In this document: piece by piece, positions 40,263 to 49,270 of the stretch
Numbering within the stretch: the first letter of the stretch is position 1
Layout of the letters: each line of letters begins with the position of its first letter
Source: Micromonospora lutea
GTDB lineage: Bacteria; Actinomycetota; Actinomycetes; Mycobacteriales; Micromonosporaceae
Assembly: GCF_016863535.1 (NCBI RefSeq)
Contig: NZ_BOPB01000020.1
Location: 104,588 to 168,587, forward strand
Direction: 5' to 3'
DNA length: 64,000 nucleotides
The notes under the pieces: model-generated
The model's database searches: none
What the model was told of the DNA's origin: nothing
The model's input: the letters and a program-made list of their open reading frames with translations, nothing else
Made by a program: the position numbers and the translations under genes

Positions 40263-40529
40263 ATGCAGGTCGACGAGGACGCGGTAGGTGACGTGGTCAA
40301 GCGACTGCGCCGTGCCGAGGGTCAGATTCGCGGTGTCATCGGCATGCTCGAGGACGGCCGGGACTGCGCCGAGGTGGTGACCCAACTGGCGGCGGTCTCG
40401 CGCGCGTTGGACCGAGCCGGATTCAAGATCATCGCGAGTGGCCTGGAGCAGTGCGTCAGCGGCTCCACCGGGGAGGACCGCAAGGCCAACCTCGAACAGA
40501 TGGAGAAGCTCTTCCTGTCCCTCGCCTGA
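40263..40529 (+). CDS. cstR: CstR-type persulfide-sensing repressor (CsoR/DUF156 family)
   Basis: An 88-residue all-helical repressor (VVKRLRRAEGQIRGVIGMLEDGRDC). Cys35 and Cys64 match CsoR Cys36 and Cys65, but the copper-binding His is Gly60 (IIASGLEQCV). Loss of that His with both Cys kept is the CstR pattern, in which the Cys pair reacts with persulfides instead of binding Cu(I). It diverges from the rhodanese-sulP operon and is near three matching operators. GGGGTGGGGG precedes the ATG. Confidence 0.85.
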   Translation: MQVDEDAVGDVVKRLRRAEGQIRGVIGMLEDGRDCAEVVTQLAAVSRALDRAGFKIIASGLEQCVSGSTGEDRKANLEQMEKLFLSLA

Positions 40530-40564
40530 GTGCCGCCGTCGGACAGCCGCGTTCCCCGGCGGCT

Positions 40565-41491
40565 TCAGACCCGCGCCAGGATCCAGCCGGTGAGGGTCTC
40601 CAGGTATCCGTCGGCGAACGTGCCGTCGGGACGGACCAGTCGATGATCGGCGCCCGGAAAGACCTGCACGGTGAGCGTCGCCCTCGGGTCCCGGTCAGGA
40701 TGGCAGGCCGCGCCGCCGAACAGTCGGACGCTCTCCGCAACCGGCACGATCCGGTCGGCGCCGCCGAACGCCGCCAGGAGTGGGCAGCGCAGCCGCACCA
40801 GGTCGGGAACCGGGTCGTGGTCCTGCTTGCGTTTCATGAACTCCCACAGCCGTTCGTCCACGTCGTGCCAGTACGCGGGAAGACCGGCGGGCAGCTCGGT
40901 GCGTACGATCCGGGTCGCCTCGGCGAAGCTGGCGTCGCGTCGCCCGGCCGTCACGAGCCGGTCGTGCAGCGCCATGACCCGGTCGATGTCCGCCTCCGGG
41001 ACCTTGGTGGAGCGCAGCAGATTGGTGAGCGCGTAGCGGTCCTGCACGGCCGGGGACATCCCCGGACAGCCGGTCGTGACCACGAACGCCGCATCGGTCG
41101 CCAGTGCCGCGGCGGCCCGGAGTCCGACCCACCCGCCCTCGCTGTGACCGAAGATGCCCACGGCCTGCCCCTCGATCGCGGGCTGGGCCCGGAGGAAGCG
41201 GACGGCCGCGTCCGCGTCCGCCGCCAGGTCGTCGATCGTCGATTCGATCCAGTCCCCGGACGAGGCCCCGACGCCGCGTTTGTCGTAGGACAGGACCGCG
41301 ATGCCGGCTTCGTGCAGGTGCTGACGGATCGGTGGGAAGAGCACGTCGTTGTGTCGGTTGGCCGGCCCGGAGCCACCGATCATGACGATGCCGGGCCGCC
41401 GGCCGGGTTGATCGGGCAGGCTCAGGGTGCCCGCCAGCCGCACGTCACGGTTGGGGAACGTCACCTCGTGTATTCCGGTGCCAGCACCCAT
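40565..41491 (-). CDS. Alpha/beta hydrolase
   Basis: A 308-residue serine hydrolase. GIFGHSEGGWVGL is the nucleophile elbow, GGADRIVPVAESV contains the acid, and FPGADHRL the catalytic His. IVMIGGSGPANRHN is the oxyanion strand. It resembles dienelactone-hydrolase/acyl-esterase-like proteins; the substrate is unknown. I use the ATG at 41491 over an in-frame TTG upstream. Convergent with cstR. Confidence 0.83.
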   Translation of the reverse strand: MGAGTGIHEVTFPNRDVRLAGTLSLPDQPGRRPGIVMIGGSGPANRHNDVLFPPIRQHLHEAGIAVLSYDKRGVGASSGDWIESTIDDLAADADAAVRFLRAQPAIEGQAVGIFGHSEGGWVGLRAAAALATDAAFVVTTGCPGMSPAVQDRYALTNLLRSTKVPEADIDRVMALHDRLVTAGRRDASFAEATRIVRTELPAGLPAYWHDVDERLWEFMKRKQDHDPVPDLVRLRCPLLAAFGGADRIVPVAESVRLFGGAACHPDRDPRATLTVQVFPGADHRLVRPDGTFADGYLETLTGWILARV

Positions 41492-41567
41492 GGGACGCAG
41501 TGTGGTCGGAGCCGTCAACGCCGGCCCGCCCTCGCCGGCCCGGCCAGCGCCGGTCCGTCTCGGTGGG

Positions 41568-42191
41568 TCAGCGGAAGCCGGCCAGCAGGAATGCCGCCAG
41601 GCCCGCGAGCGCCAGCGGCAACGCCGCGACGAGAGCCAGTGCGCGCTGCCGGTTCGTGCGCCCGGCCAGGGCGAGGACCAGCAGGCCGAGCGCGATCCTG
41701 ATCAGGGCGTCCCGGATCGGATCGTCGCCGTGGTTCGGGTCGCCGATCCGGCGGATCTCCAGCCCCGCCTCGGCGAACAGCACCGCTGCCGGCAGGGCGG
41801 GCCCGACCACCCGTCGCCAACCCGGCGCACGCGCCCACACCCCGGCGACGCCGAAGAGCGCCCCGGCGAGGACACCGAAACACATCCAGAGCAGGGACGT
41901 CGGTGCCCACAGCACCGACCAGTTGTCGCCCTGCACGAGCGCCGCCGTGACGTAGTAACTGGGTACCGCGATCACGAGCCCGACGGCGGCGCCGATCGCC
42001 GCGCGCAGCTGGCCCGTCCGGACCCAGCAGCCGAAGCAGAAGGCGGCAACCGCCCACACCGCACTGGAGTTGCCCAGGTTGCCGACGGGATACGGCAGGT
42101 ATTTGATCCAGAGGAAGTCGACAGAGCCGAGCAGCATGCCACCCAGGACGGCGGCGAGCGCCACGTGTCGGTTGCCGGGTTCCGATCGCAT
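41568..42191 (-). CDS. DUF6518-like integral membrane protein
   Basis: A 207-residue protein with about six membrane segments (LGGMLLGSVDFLWIKYLP, VWAVAAFCFGCW, GLVIAVPSYYVTAALVQGDNWS). The SVDF-WIKYLP and PSYYVTAALVQ-D-WS stretches recall the DUF6518 family of actinobacterial membrane proteins (from memory). Function unknown. Same strand as the response regulator 44 nt upstream, possibly cotranscribed. Confidence 0.65.
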   Translation of the reverse strand: MRSEPGNRHVALAAVLGGMLLGSVDFLWIKYLPYPVGNLGNSSAVWAVAAFCFGCWVRTGQLRAAIGAAVGLVIAVPSYYVTAALVQGDNWSVLWAPTSLLWMCFGVLAGALFGVAGVWARAPGWRRVVGPALPAAVLFAEAGLEIRRIGDPNHGDDPIRDALIRIALGLLVLALAGRTNRQRALALVAALPLALAGLAAFLLAGFR

Positions 42192-42235
42192 GGCAGGCGA
42201 GCATACTGGGTATGCAGCCGGCGGTGTGCCGGGGG

Positions 42236-42892
42236 TCAACGTGGCGCGACGCCGTTGCGGTAGGCCCAGACGACAGTCTGGAGCCGGTCCCGTACGCCGA
42301 TCTTCGCCATGGCTCGCCCGAGGTGCGACTTGACCGTGCTGGTCTCGATGAACAGCTCATCGGCGATCTCGACGTTCGACAGCCCTCGGGCGAGCAGGCC
42401 GATGATCTCGACCTCCCGCGCGGTGAGCTGATGTGCCACTGCGGCATCGGTCGCCGGTGCCGGCGTTCGGCGGGCGAACTCAGTGATCACGCGTCGGGTG
42501 ACCGCCTGGTCGACCAGCCCCTGACCCTCGGCGAGGCGCCGGACCGCCTCGATCAGCTCCTCCGGCTCGCAGTCCTTGAGGATGAAACCGCTGGCACCGG
42601 ACTCCAGCGCGCCGAAGACGTACTCGTCGAGGTCGAAGGTGGTGACCACCAGCACGGCCGGCGGCGACCCGACCGCCTCGGTGACGATCCGGCGGGTCGC
42701 GGTGAGCCCGTCGCCGCCGGGCATCCGTACGTCCATGCAGATGACTTCCGGGCGGAGCCGGCGGGCCACCTCGACGGCCGACGACCCGCTCGACGCCTCA
42801 CCCACCACCTCGATGTCGCCGGCCTGTTCGAGGATGACGCGGAAGCCGGCCCGCACGACCGACTGGTCGTCGACGAGCATCACTGTGATCAT
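42236..42892 (-). CDS. NarL/LuxR-type response regulator
   Basis: A 218-residue regulator. The receiver domain (VMLVDDQSVVRAGFRVIL; phospho-acceptor Asp in ICMDVRMPGGDG) is followed by a LuxR helix-turn-helix (TAREVEIIGLLARGLSNVEIADELFIETSTVKSHL). The ATG overlaps the kinase stop (ATGA), so it pairs with the kinase gene upstream. Targets are unknown; the adjacent serine hydrolase gene is the obvious candidate. Confidence 0.94.
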   Translation of the reverse strand: MITVMLVDDQSVVRAGFRVILEQAGDIEVVGEASSGSSAVEVARRLRPEVICMDVRMPGGDGLTATRRIVTEAVGSPPAVLVVTTFDLDEYVFGALESGASGFILKDCEPEELIEAVRRLAEGQGLVDQAVTRRVITEFARRTPAPATDAAVAHQLTAREVEIIGLLARGLSNVEIADELFIETSTVKSHLGRAMAKIGVRDRLQTVVWAYRNGVAPR

Positions 42893-44259
42893 CTCTGGTC
42901 GTCTCCGTTCACGGTCGCCGTCGCCCCGGTGGCGCGGGCATCGTCTCCGGTCGTCGGCACCGTCACCGCGACCGACCATCCGCCGGCCGTCGTCGGGCCG
43001 GCGGTGAACTGCGCGCCGATCAGATTCGCCCGCTCGCGCATGCCCACCAGACCGACCCCGCCGGTGGACGACGACCTCGGCTCGGGCCGCCGGGTCGGCC
43101 GGTCGTTGCGCACCTCAAGGGAGACCTTCCGGGGCAGGAAACGCAGCTCCACGCGGACCGGTGCGCCCGGGGCATGCTGGCGGGCGTTGGAGAGCGACTC
43201 CTGGACGATCCGGAACAGCGCGACGTCGGCGATCGGCGGCACGTCGCGGTGCTGCCCGTCCCGGACGAACTCGACAGGGCTGCCGAGCTGCCGGGCGTCG
43301 CGTACGAGATCGTCGAGCATGGCCAACCCGGGCACCGGAGCGTTGCCGTCGCTGTCGCCAGGCCGGCCGCGCAGCACCCCCACCACGAGTCGGAGGTTGT
43401 CGAGGGTCTCCTTGCCCTGGGACCGGATCCAGCCCACCCCGGCCTTCGCCGCCGACGGGTCGCTGTCGATCAGCCGCTCGGCCGCCGCCGCCTGCACCAC
43501 CATGCCGGACAGGTGATGGGCGGCGACGTCGTGCAGTTCCCGCGCCATCCGGGCGCGTTCCGCGCCGATCGCGGCGCGTACCGTGGCCTGCTGCGCCCGC
43601 ACCGCCTCGTCCGCCCGGACCCGCACCAGGCGCAGGTAGCGCCGGTAGGTGGCCACGTAGCTGCCGAGGACGACCAGACCGACGTAGATCAACACGCTGG
43701 TGGCAAGGTGTCCGACGGTCGTGGCGAGCGGTCCTGGGCCTGGTCCGCCGACGGCGAAGTCGGCCGCGTCGGCAGCCCGCACCGCCACCGCCACGCCCGA
43801 CGTCTCCACCGCCACGGCCGCCCCGGCAGCCAGCAGTGCGGTGCGCACCGGCAGCAACACGCCGACTGTGTACGCCGCGACGAACGGCGCGATGCCGCGG
43901 ACCGTCGCCTCCGGCACCGAGAGGACGATGACCGGCACCTGGACACCGACGACGAGCGCGAGGCAGAGCAGTGGCCGGACCCGACGCAGGCACAGCAGCA
44001 TCGCCTGCCCGGTGCACAGGGCGATGACCGACCAGACCCGCGCCGGGCCGAAGGTGAGCCCCTCCGCCGGTGCCACGAACCGGAACAACAACGTCATGAC
44101 CAGGAACGTCAGTACGGTGAGCAACGCCGCGAGCAGGCAGTCCCGAGCGAATCGGCCGGTCACCCCGGCCCGGGTGAGCCGTTCGTCGAACCACCTGGTC
44201 AGCCGGGGTGGGCCCGGGACACCGACGGCGTCCGGGACGGTGCCGCTGTGGTCGGACAT
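42889..44259 (-). CDS. Sensor histidine kinase (HisKA_3 type)
   Basis: A 456-residue kinase with about eight hydrophobic segments in the N-terminal 200 residues and no large extracellular domain. The dimerisation/phosphoacceptor motif is ARMARELHDVAAHHLSGMVV. The ATPase domain has NARQHAPG and GGVGLVGMRERA. It phosphorylates the response regulator encoded with a 4-bp overlap. The stimulus is probably membrane-borne, as in other intramembrane-sensing actinobacterial kinases. Confidence 0.93.
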   Translation of the reverse strand: MSDHSGTVPDAVGVPGPPRLTRWFDERLTRAGVTGRFARDCLLAALLTVLTFLVMTLLFRFVAPAEGLTFGPARVWSVIALCTGQAMLLCLRRVRPLLCLALVVGVQVPVIVLSVPEATVRGIAPFVAAYTVGVLLPVRTALLAAGAAVAVETSGVAVAVRAADAADFAVGGPGPGPLATTVGHLATSVLIYVGLVVLGSYVATYRRYLRLVRVRADEAVRAQQATVRAAIGAERARMARELHDVAAHHLSGMVVQAAAAERLIDSDPSAAKAGVGWIRSQGKETLDNLRLVVGVLRGRPGDSDGNAPVPGLAMLDDLVRDARQLGSPVEFVRDGQHRDVPPIADVALFRIVQESLSNARQHAPGAPVRVELRFLPRKVSLEVRNDRPTRRPEPRSSSTGGVGLVGMRERANLIGAQFTAGPTTAGGWSVAVTVPTTGDDARATGATATVNGDDQR

Positions 44260-44301
44260 GCGATGGTCATCCTCGCTCCGGGGCGTTCCGGTTCGTGTCG
44301 G

Positions 44302-46335
44302 TCAGTAGGAGATGCTAGGGGCCAGCAACATGAACTCGACGGCGAACCAAGCCGTGCCGGCCAGCGCGAGCAGCACCGCGACGCTGCCGGCGACCCGGTG
44401 CCAGCCGGCCCGGCGGCGGAGGTCGTCGACCAGCCGGACGGCGGCCGGCAGCACGCCGAGCAGGCCGATCAGTTGCATCAGCTGCACCACGCGCAGGCTC
44501 GCGTCGGGGACATCCCGCAGACCCATGATGCTGACCACGCTCACCGTCCAGCCGGCGAGGGCGAGCAGCGCACCGGCCACGGCGACCCGGGTGAGGACCC
44601 GGGCGGTCCGGCCGGCCCGGTCCCGGGGCGCCCGGCCGAGGCGGCGGCGGACGATGGCCCGTACCGGCCAGGAGAGAACCACGAGCAGCAGCACGACAGT
44701 GGACGTGGCGAGCACCGTCAAGACAAGTGCCGAGTCGCGTTCGGCCGGCACCGGCAGCAGCGCGAACGCGGAGTCGAAGCTGATCGCTTCCACCCGACCG
44801 TCGGCCACCCGCATCGCCACGGTGCGCTGCCCGCCGACCTCGCGCCACACCAACGGCGAGACCTCCTCGTACACCGCGGGAGTGTCGGACAGCGGCGCGG
44901 GCTCGAACAGCAACCGGTCGCCGTCGGTGACGCTGATGGTGGTACGCCCGACCAGACCCATCACGGTCAGAAAGTTGCTCTGCACCGTCCGCGAACTCTC
45001 GTACGTCCCGGCGGCCAGTTGGGCGTGCTCGGCCGAGGTGGCCGCGTCGACACCCGCGGCCGGTCGCGTGCTCCCGGCCGGCTGCGTGGGTTCGGCCGGG
45101 AAGTAGCGGTCGGCGAAGCCGTTCAGCACGGCCTGCCGGAGTTCGTGGCTGTCCAGCGCGCTCTCGCCGGTGCTGTTCAGTGAGAGGTAGATGCCGGTCC
45201 GGTCGTCGGGGTAGAGCTGGAGGTGGGAGTGGAAGTACCGGGTGTCGCCGCCGTGCCCGAGGATGCGGTGCCCGTTGCGGTTCTCCTCGAAGTAGCCGAG
45301 CGTCATCCGGGGTCCGTCGGCGAGGGTGCCCAGCGACGTCGCGTCGAGCGCCGGACGCTGCATGAGTTCCCGCGTCGCCGGGTCGAGCAGCGGCGCCTCA
45401 CCCACCCGCTCGCCCAGTTGGGCGAGCATGAACCGGGCCATGTCCGTCGCCGGGGCGCTGAGCGCGCCGGCCGGGGGAGTACCGACGATCTCGAACGGCG
45501 CGGCGGGCACGCCGACACGTTCGTACCCGTTGGACATCCGGTCGCGCAGGTGGGCCGGCAGCGGCTGGTCGAAGCTGGACGAGGTCATGCCGGCACGGGC
45601 CAGAACGTTGCCGGAGACGTACTCCTCGAAGCGGGTGCCGCTGGCCCGCTGCACGATGTAGCCGGCCAGCGCGTTGCCGTAGTTGGAGTAGGCCGGCACC
45701 GTGCCCGGCTCGTAGATCTGCTCCGGCGGGTCGTTCGTCAGGGCGGCCCGCAGGTCGACGGCGGTGTCGGCGGTGCCGATCAGGCCGGCGATCCGCTCCT
45801 CGAATCCGGCGGTGTGGGTCAGCAGGTGCCGCAGCGTGACAGCCTGCGGATAGCGGCGCGGCACGGCGAAGTCGAGGTACTCGGCGACGTCGGTGTCCAG
45901 GTCGAGCGTGCCGTCCTGCACGAGTTGCAGCACCGCGGTGGCGGTGACCAGCTTGGACACCGATCCGACCCGGAACAGGTGCCGGTCGGGGTCGACAGGT
46001 ACCGCGTCCGTACCGTCGTCGCCGGTGTCGGCGTGTCCGTAGCCCCGGGCGGTGAGGATCTCGCCGTCCCGGACCACGGCGACGCTCGCTCCCGCGACGC
46101 CGGTGCGGGCCAGCGCGGCCGGTAGCAGCCCGTCGAGCCAGGTGTCGACGTTCGCCCCGGTAAGCGCGGCCGGGGCGGCTGGCGCGGAGGCGGGTGGTGC
46201 CGGATCGGTCTGCGACGTGCCGCACCCCGCCACCGTCGCGGCGACGGCGACCGCCGTGGCCAGGGCCGCGCCGATTCGTACGCGACGCGACAGGTGTCGG
46301 GGTGAGCGGGGTCGGGTCACGGTCTCGTGGGTCAC
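44302..46335 (-). CDS. Membrane-anchored serine hydrolase, class C beta-lactamase-like
   Basis: A 677-residue protein. The N-terminus has a basic stretch and lipobox-like TVAGCG, so it is exported and probably lipidated. The penicillin-binding fold shows SVSK (catalytic Ser-Lys), YSNYG (second motif) and HGGDTRYFHS. From about residue 535 four hydrophobic segments form a C-terminal membrane domain. It may be a D-amino-acid peptidase/esterase or a cell-wall enzyme. It lies 42 nt upstream of the two-component pair on the same strand, so all three are probably one operon. Confidence 0.87.
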   Translation of the reverse strand: MTHETVTRPRSPRHLSRRVRIGAALATAVAVAATVAGCGTSQTDPAPPASAPAAPAALTGANVDTWLDGLLPAALARTGVAGASVAVVRDGEILTARGYGHADTGDDGTDAVPVDPDRHLFRVGSVSKLVTATAVLQLVQDGTLDLDTDVAEYLDFAVPRRYPQAVTLRHLLTHTAGFEERIAGLIGTADTAVDLRAALTNDPPEQIYEPGTVPAYSNYGNALAGYIVQRASGTRFEEYVSGNVLARAGMTSSSFDQPLPAHLRDRMSNGYERVGVPAAPFEIVGTPPAGALSAPATDMARFMLAQLGERVGEAPLLDPATRELMQRPALDATSLGTLADGPRMTLGYFEENRNGHRILGHGGDTRYFHSHLQLYPDDRTGIYLSLNSTGESALDSHELRQAVLNGFADRYFPAEPTQPAGSTRPAAGVDAATSAEHAQLAAGTYESSRTVQSNFLTVMGLVGRTTISVTDGDRLLFEPAPLSDTPAVYEEVSPLVWREVGGQRTVAMRVADGRVEAISFDSAFALLPVPAERDSALVLTVLATSTVVLLLVVLSWPVRAIVRRRLGRAPRDRAGRTARVLTRVAVAGALLALAGWTVSVVSIMGLRDVPDASLRVVQLMQLIGLLGVLPAAVRLVDDLRRRAGWHRVAGSVAVLLALAGTAWFAVEFMLLAPSISY

Positions 46336-46593
46336 GGTCCGCTGCCACCTTCCGGGCCGCTCGGGTGTCCGGAGAGGTTCCGTACGACGTCACCCGGGGC
46401 CTGGTGCCAGCCTGCGCGAGCGCCGTCGGCGCGACATCTGGCGCAGGACGGCATTCGACTTACGACCTGAGTAGCAACTCGGACGCTGCCGCATACCTGC
46501 GCTGCCTCCCGGGTACGTCGATCAAGGAGGACGGCCGTGGGGGCGCGGTATGCCGACCAGAGGGACCGGCGCGGCCGGGATGAGGAGCGAGGA

Positions 46594-47253
46594 ATGTCGA
46601 TGCGAAACTGGTTCGCCGGAGCGGGGCTGGTGGCGCTGGCCGTCGGGACCGCAGGCTGCGGTGGAACGAGTGCGACAGACGAGGTCTCCGCGTCACCGAC
46701 GGCCACGGGTACGCCGATCACCGACGTGACCTCCACCGGGGCACCCACGTCCACGGCCTCGGAGTCGGTCAGCCCGGCGCCGACCGCCACCCCGGCGGTG
46801 TTGTCCGGCACCCGCCAGATCACCATCACCCGGGTCGACGGGTTCGAAGCGGGACTGTCGTTGACCGATGACGACCGACTGGCCGAGGTGGACGACGACA
46901 GCGGCCGGCAGTTGTTCGTGCCGACCCCGCTGACCGGGCAGAACTTCTTGATCAAGTCGTACCGTGGGGCCGGTGGTGGTCCCGGCACCGGGGAGCCGGT
47001 CTGCTGGCAGCTGCTCAACCCGGGCGGCGGTCGGCCGCTGGTGGTGGAGGGTGCCGCCTGCCGGGAGGACGAGCCACGGCAGCAGTTCACCATCGCCGCT
47101 GCCGACGCGGACGAGGGTTTCCTGATCAGCACCAACTCGGCCTACCTGCGGAACTCGCAGAACTCCGGGCTGATCCTGGAGGAGTTGGGCGACGCGCCAC
47201 CGACGAGCAGCTTCCGGTTCAACGACAACGGGCCAGCACCCGACCGAAAGTGA
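46594..47253 (+). CDS. Secreted lipoprotein, function unknown
   Basis: A 219-residue protein. MSMRNWFAGAGLVALAVGTAGCGG is a lipoprotein signal with Cys at about 22. A Thr/Ser/Pro-rich linker follows (SPTATGTPITDV ...), then a globular domain (ITITRVDGFEAGLSLTDDD ... CWQLLNPGG ... CREDEPRQQFTI) with two Cys that may pair. The globular part looks like a ricin-like or beta-trefoil type in texture, but I cannot assign it. GAGGA precedes the ATG. Divergent from the serine hydrolase operon. Confidence 0.7.
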   Translation: MSMRNWFAGAGLVALAVGTAGCGGTSATDEVSASPTATGTPITDVTSTGAPTSTASESVSPAPTATPAVLSGTRQITITRVDGFEAGLSLTDDDRLAEVDDDSGRQLFVPTPLTGQNFLIKSYRGAGGGPGTGEPVCWQLLNPGGGRPLVVEGAACREDEPRQQFTIAAADADEGFLISTNSAYLRNSQNSGLILEELGDAPPTSSFRFNDNGPAPDRK

Positions 47254-47312
47254 TCGCCCCGCGCGGGTCCCCGCGTCGCCATGATTCGCCCAGTTGACGG
47301 AGGTGACCCGGC

Positions 47313-47756
47313 GTGGTTGAGCGAGAGAACACACCAAGGCTGTGTCAGGTGGTGCTCGACTGCACCGACGCCAGGTCGCTCGCGGAGTTCTACCGGTCGT
47401 TGCTGGGCCTGGTCTACCGGCCCGGCGACGAACCACCCGAGCCCGGGCAGGCCGACGAACGCGGCACCGACTGGCTCGTGCTGAGAACGCCGGAGGGCAG
47501 CCCGCAACTCGCCTTCCAGCAGGTCGACCAGCTGCCGCGACCGACCTGGCCGGAGGGGCAGGTGCCCCAGCAGCTGCATCTGGACCTGAGTGTGACCTCC
47601 ACCGAGCAGTTGGTGGCGCAGCACGAGCGCGTACTCGCCCTCGGCGGTCGCCTGCTGGCCGACCGACTGACCGGCCCCGACGAGCCGTTCCGGGTGTACG
47701 CCGACCCGGAGGGGCACCCGTTCTGCGTCTTCGTGGCAGGGGCAGGTTCGGGCTGA
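47313..47756 (+). CDS. VOC superfamily protein (glyoxalase-like)
   Basis: A 147-residue single-domain protein. LCQVVLDCTDARSLAEFYRSLLGL and YADPEGHPFCVFV are the paired beta-alpha-beta-beta-beta signatures of vicinal-oxygen-chelate proteins. DWLVLRTPEGSPQLAFQQV and QLHLDLSV supply likely metal ligands. The activity cannot be named. GTG start after GGAGGTGACC-like sequence. Confidence 0.82.
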   Translation: MVERENTPRLCQVVLDCTDARSLAEFYRSLLGLVYRPGDEPPEPGQADERGTDWLVLRTPEGSPQLAFQQVDQLPRPTWPEGQVPQQLHLDLSVTSTEQLVAQHERVLALGGRLLADRLTGPDEPFRVYADPEGHPFCVFVAGAGSG

Positions 47757-47863
47757 CGTGGGCGGTGCCGACGACGAGCGACGCGGAACCTGCCGACGGG
47801 CTCGTCGCCGGCACGTCCGGTCATCCCGGCTCGTGACTGGACCGCTTGTCGGACGTATACAAC

Positions 47864-47947
47864 ATGTCGACGATGCGAGAGGGGCCTGCCGTGGACCTGC
47901 GGTTCAAGATCGCCGGGCGGATCAGCCGTCCGGTGCACGAGGTCTGA
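47864..47947 (+). pseudogene. N-terminal fragment of an SRPBCC/AHSA1 family protein
   Basis: The frame reads MSTMREGPAVDLRFKIAG then RISRPVHEV and a stop. VDLRF-I-GRISRPVHEVF is how SRPBCC (AHSA1-like) proteins begin; the remaining about 120 residues are absent because the next gene starts here on the other strand. Confidence 0.45.
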
Positions 47948-47959
47948 CCCGCAGCCGCG

Positions 47960-49171
47960 CTAGCTGGTCGTAGCGTGGTGCTCGGTGACGGCGCGCCCCA
48001 TCCGGGTCACCGCCTCGGTCAGGATCTCCGGGGAGGTGGCGAAGTTGAGCCGTACGAAGCCGGCGCCGCCGGTGCCGAAGACATGCCCCGAGCTGAGGGC
48101 GACCCGCGCACGGTCGAGGAACAGCGCCGCCGGCCCGGCGATGTCGGTCACCACGCCGGGCTCGTCGCCGACCGATCCGCTGTCGACGCCCAGCCCCGTG
48201 CAGTCCAGCCAGGCGAGGTAGGTGCCCTCGGGCCGGCGGTAACGAATGGTCGGTGCGTGCCGCGCCAGCAGTGTCCCCAGCAGCTCGCGGTTCTCGTCGA
48301 GGCCGTCCAGCAGGCGGTCCAGCCAGTCACCGCCGTCGCGGAAGGCGACGGTGTGCGCGATGACGCCCAGGTGGCTCGGTCCGTGGCCGACCTCCTCCGG
48401 CATCCGCCGCAGATCCGCCACCGCGCGCCGGCCCGCCACCACCAGCGCCGACTTCAACCCGGCCAGGTTCCACGCCTTCGACGCGGACAGCACCGCGAAC
48501 GCATCCTCGGCCCCGGGCACCGTGAGGTACGGCGTGAACCGTGCCCCGGGCAGCACCAGCGGGGCGTGGATCTCGTCGGACACCACCCGTACCCCGTGGC
48601 GGCCGGCGAGGTCGGCGACCGCGTCGAGTTCGTCACGGCGGTGCACGACACCCGTCGGGTTGTGCGGGTTGCACAGCAGGAAGACCGCCCGACGGCCACC
48701 CGCGCGGGCCCGCCGGAACGCCTCGTCCAGCGCCGACAGGTCCATCCGCCGGTCCGCGCCGAGCGGCACCTCGACAACCCGCCGGTCGGCGTGACTGACG
48801 AAGGCGTAGAACGGTGGGTACACCGGTGAGCAGAACACGACAGCGTCGCCCGGCCCGGTGAGCAGCCGGAGCACCTCGACGATGCCGAGCATCACGTCCG
48901 GCACCACTGTGACGCGGTCGACCGGCAGGTCGGACCAGCCCCACCGCCGGGCCGCGAAGTCGCCGAGCGCCTCGGCGTACGCCGTCCCGAAGGCGTACCC
49001 GGTGTCACCACGCGCGACCGCGTCGTGCAGCGCCTCGGCCACGGGCGCGGCCAACGGCACGTCCATCTCGGCGACCCACAGGGGCAGCACGTCATCGGCG
49101 TACTGGCGCCACTTGACGCTGGTCCGTCGCCGCAACTCGGCCAGGGACAGCTGGGTCAGCGGGTTCACCAT
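47960..49171 (-). CDS. PatB/MalY-type cystathionine beta-lyase
   Basis: A 403-residue PLP enzyme. RRRTSVKWRQYADDVLPLWVAEMD is the N-terminal signature of the PatB/MalY subgroup; NPHNPTGVVHRRDEL, SDEIHAPLVLPG and SASKAWNLAGLKSALVV (Schiff-base Lys) complete the site. It cleaves cystathionine to homocysteine, pyruvate and ammonia. The ATG at 49171 has GGAG 7 nt upstream, preferred over a GTG four codons earlier. Confidence 0.88.
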   Translation of the reverse strand: MVNPLTQLSLAELRRRTSVKWRQYADDVLPLWVAEMDVPLAAPVAEALHDAVARGDTGYAFGTAYAEALGDFAARRWGWSDLPVDRVTVVPDVMLGIVEVLRLLTGPGDAVVFCSPVYPPFYAFVSHADRRVVEVPLGADRRMDLSALDEAFRRARAGGRRAVFLLCNPHNPTGVVHRRDELDAVADLAGRHGVRVVSDEIHAPLVLPGARFTPYLTVPGAEDAFAVLSASKAWNLAGLKSALVVAGRRAVADLRRMPEEVGHGPSHLGVIAHTVAFRDGGDWLDRLLDGLDENRELLGTLLARHAPTIRYRRPEGTYLAWLDCTGLGVDSGSVGDEPGVVTDIAGPAALFLDRARVALSSGHVFGTGGAGFVRLNFATSPEILTEAVTRMGRAVTEHHATTS

Positions 49172-49270
49172 CGACAGCTCCACCTCACCCGTAGGTCCCC
49201 GGTTCCACGACCCAGCATGAACAGAACCGCATCGTACGCGGCTTGCCCGCTGCTGCCAGGCTGTCCGGTC

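Noticed and set aside
40263..40529. Copper-sensing CsoR
   Set aside because: The His of the C-H-C copper site is Gly, and neighbours are sulfur genes, not copper exporters.
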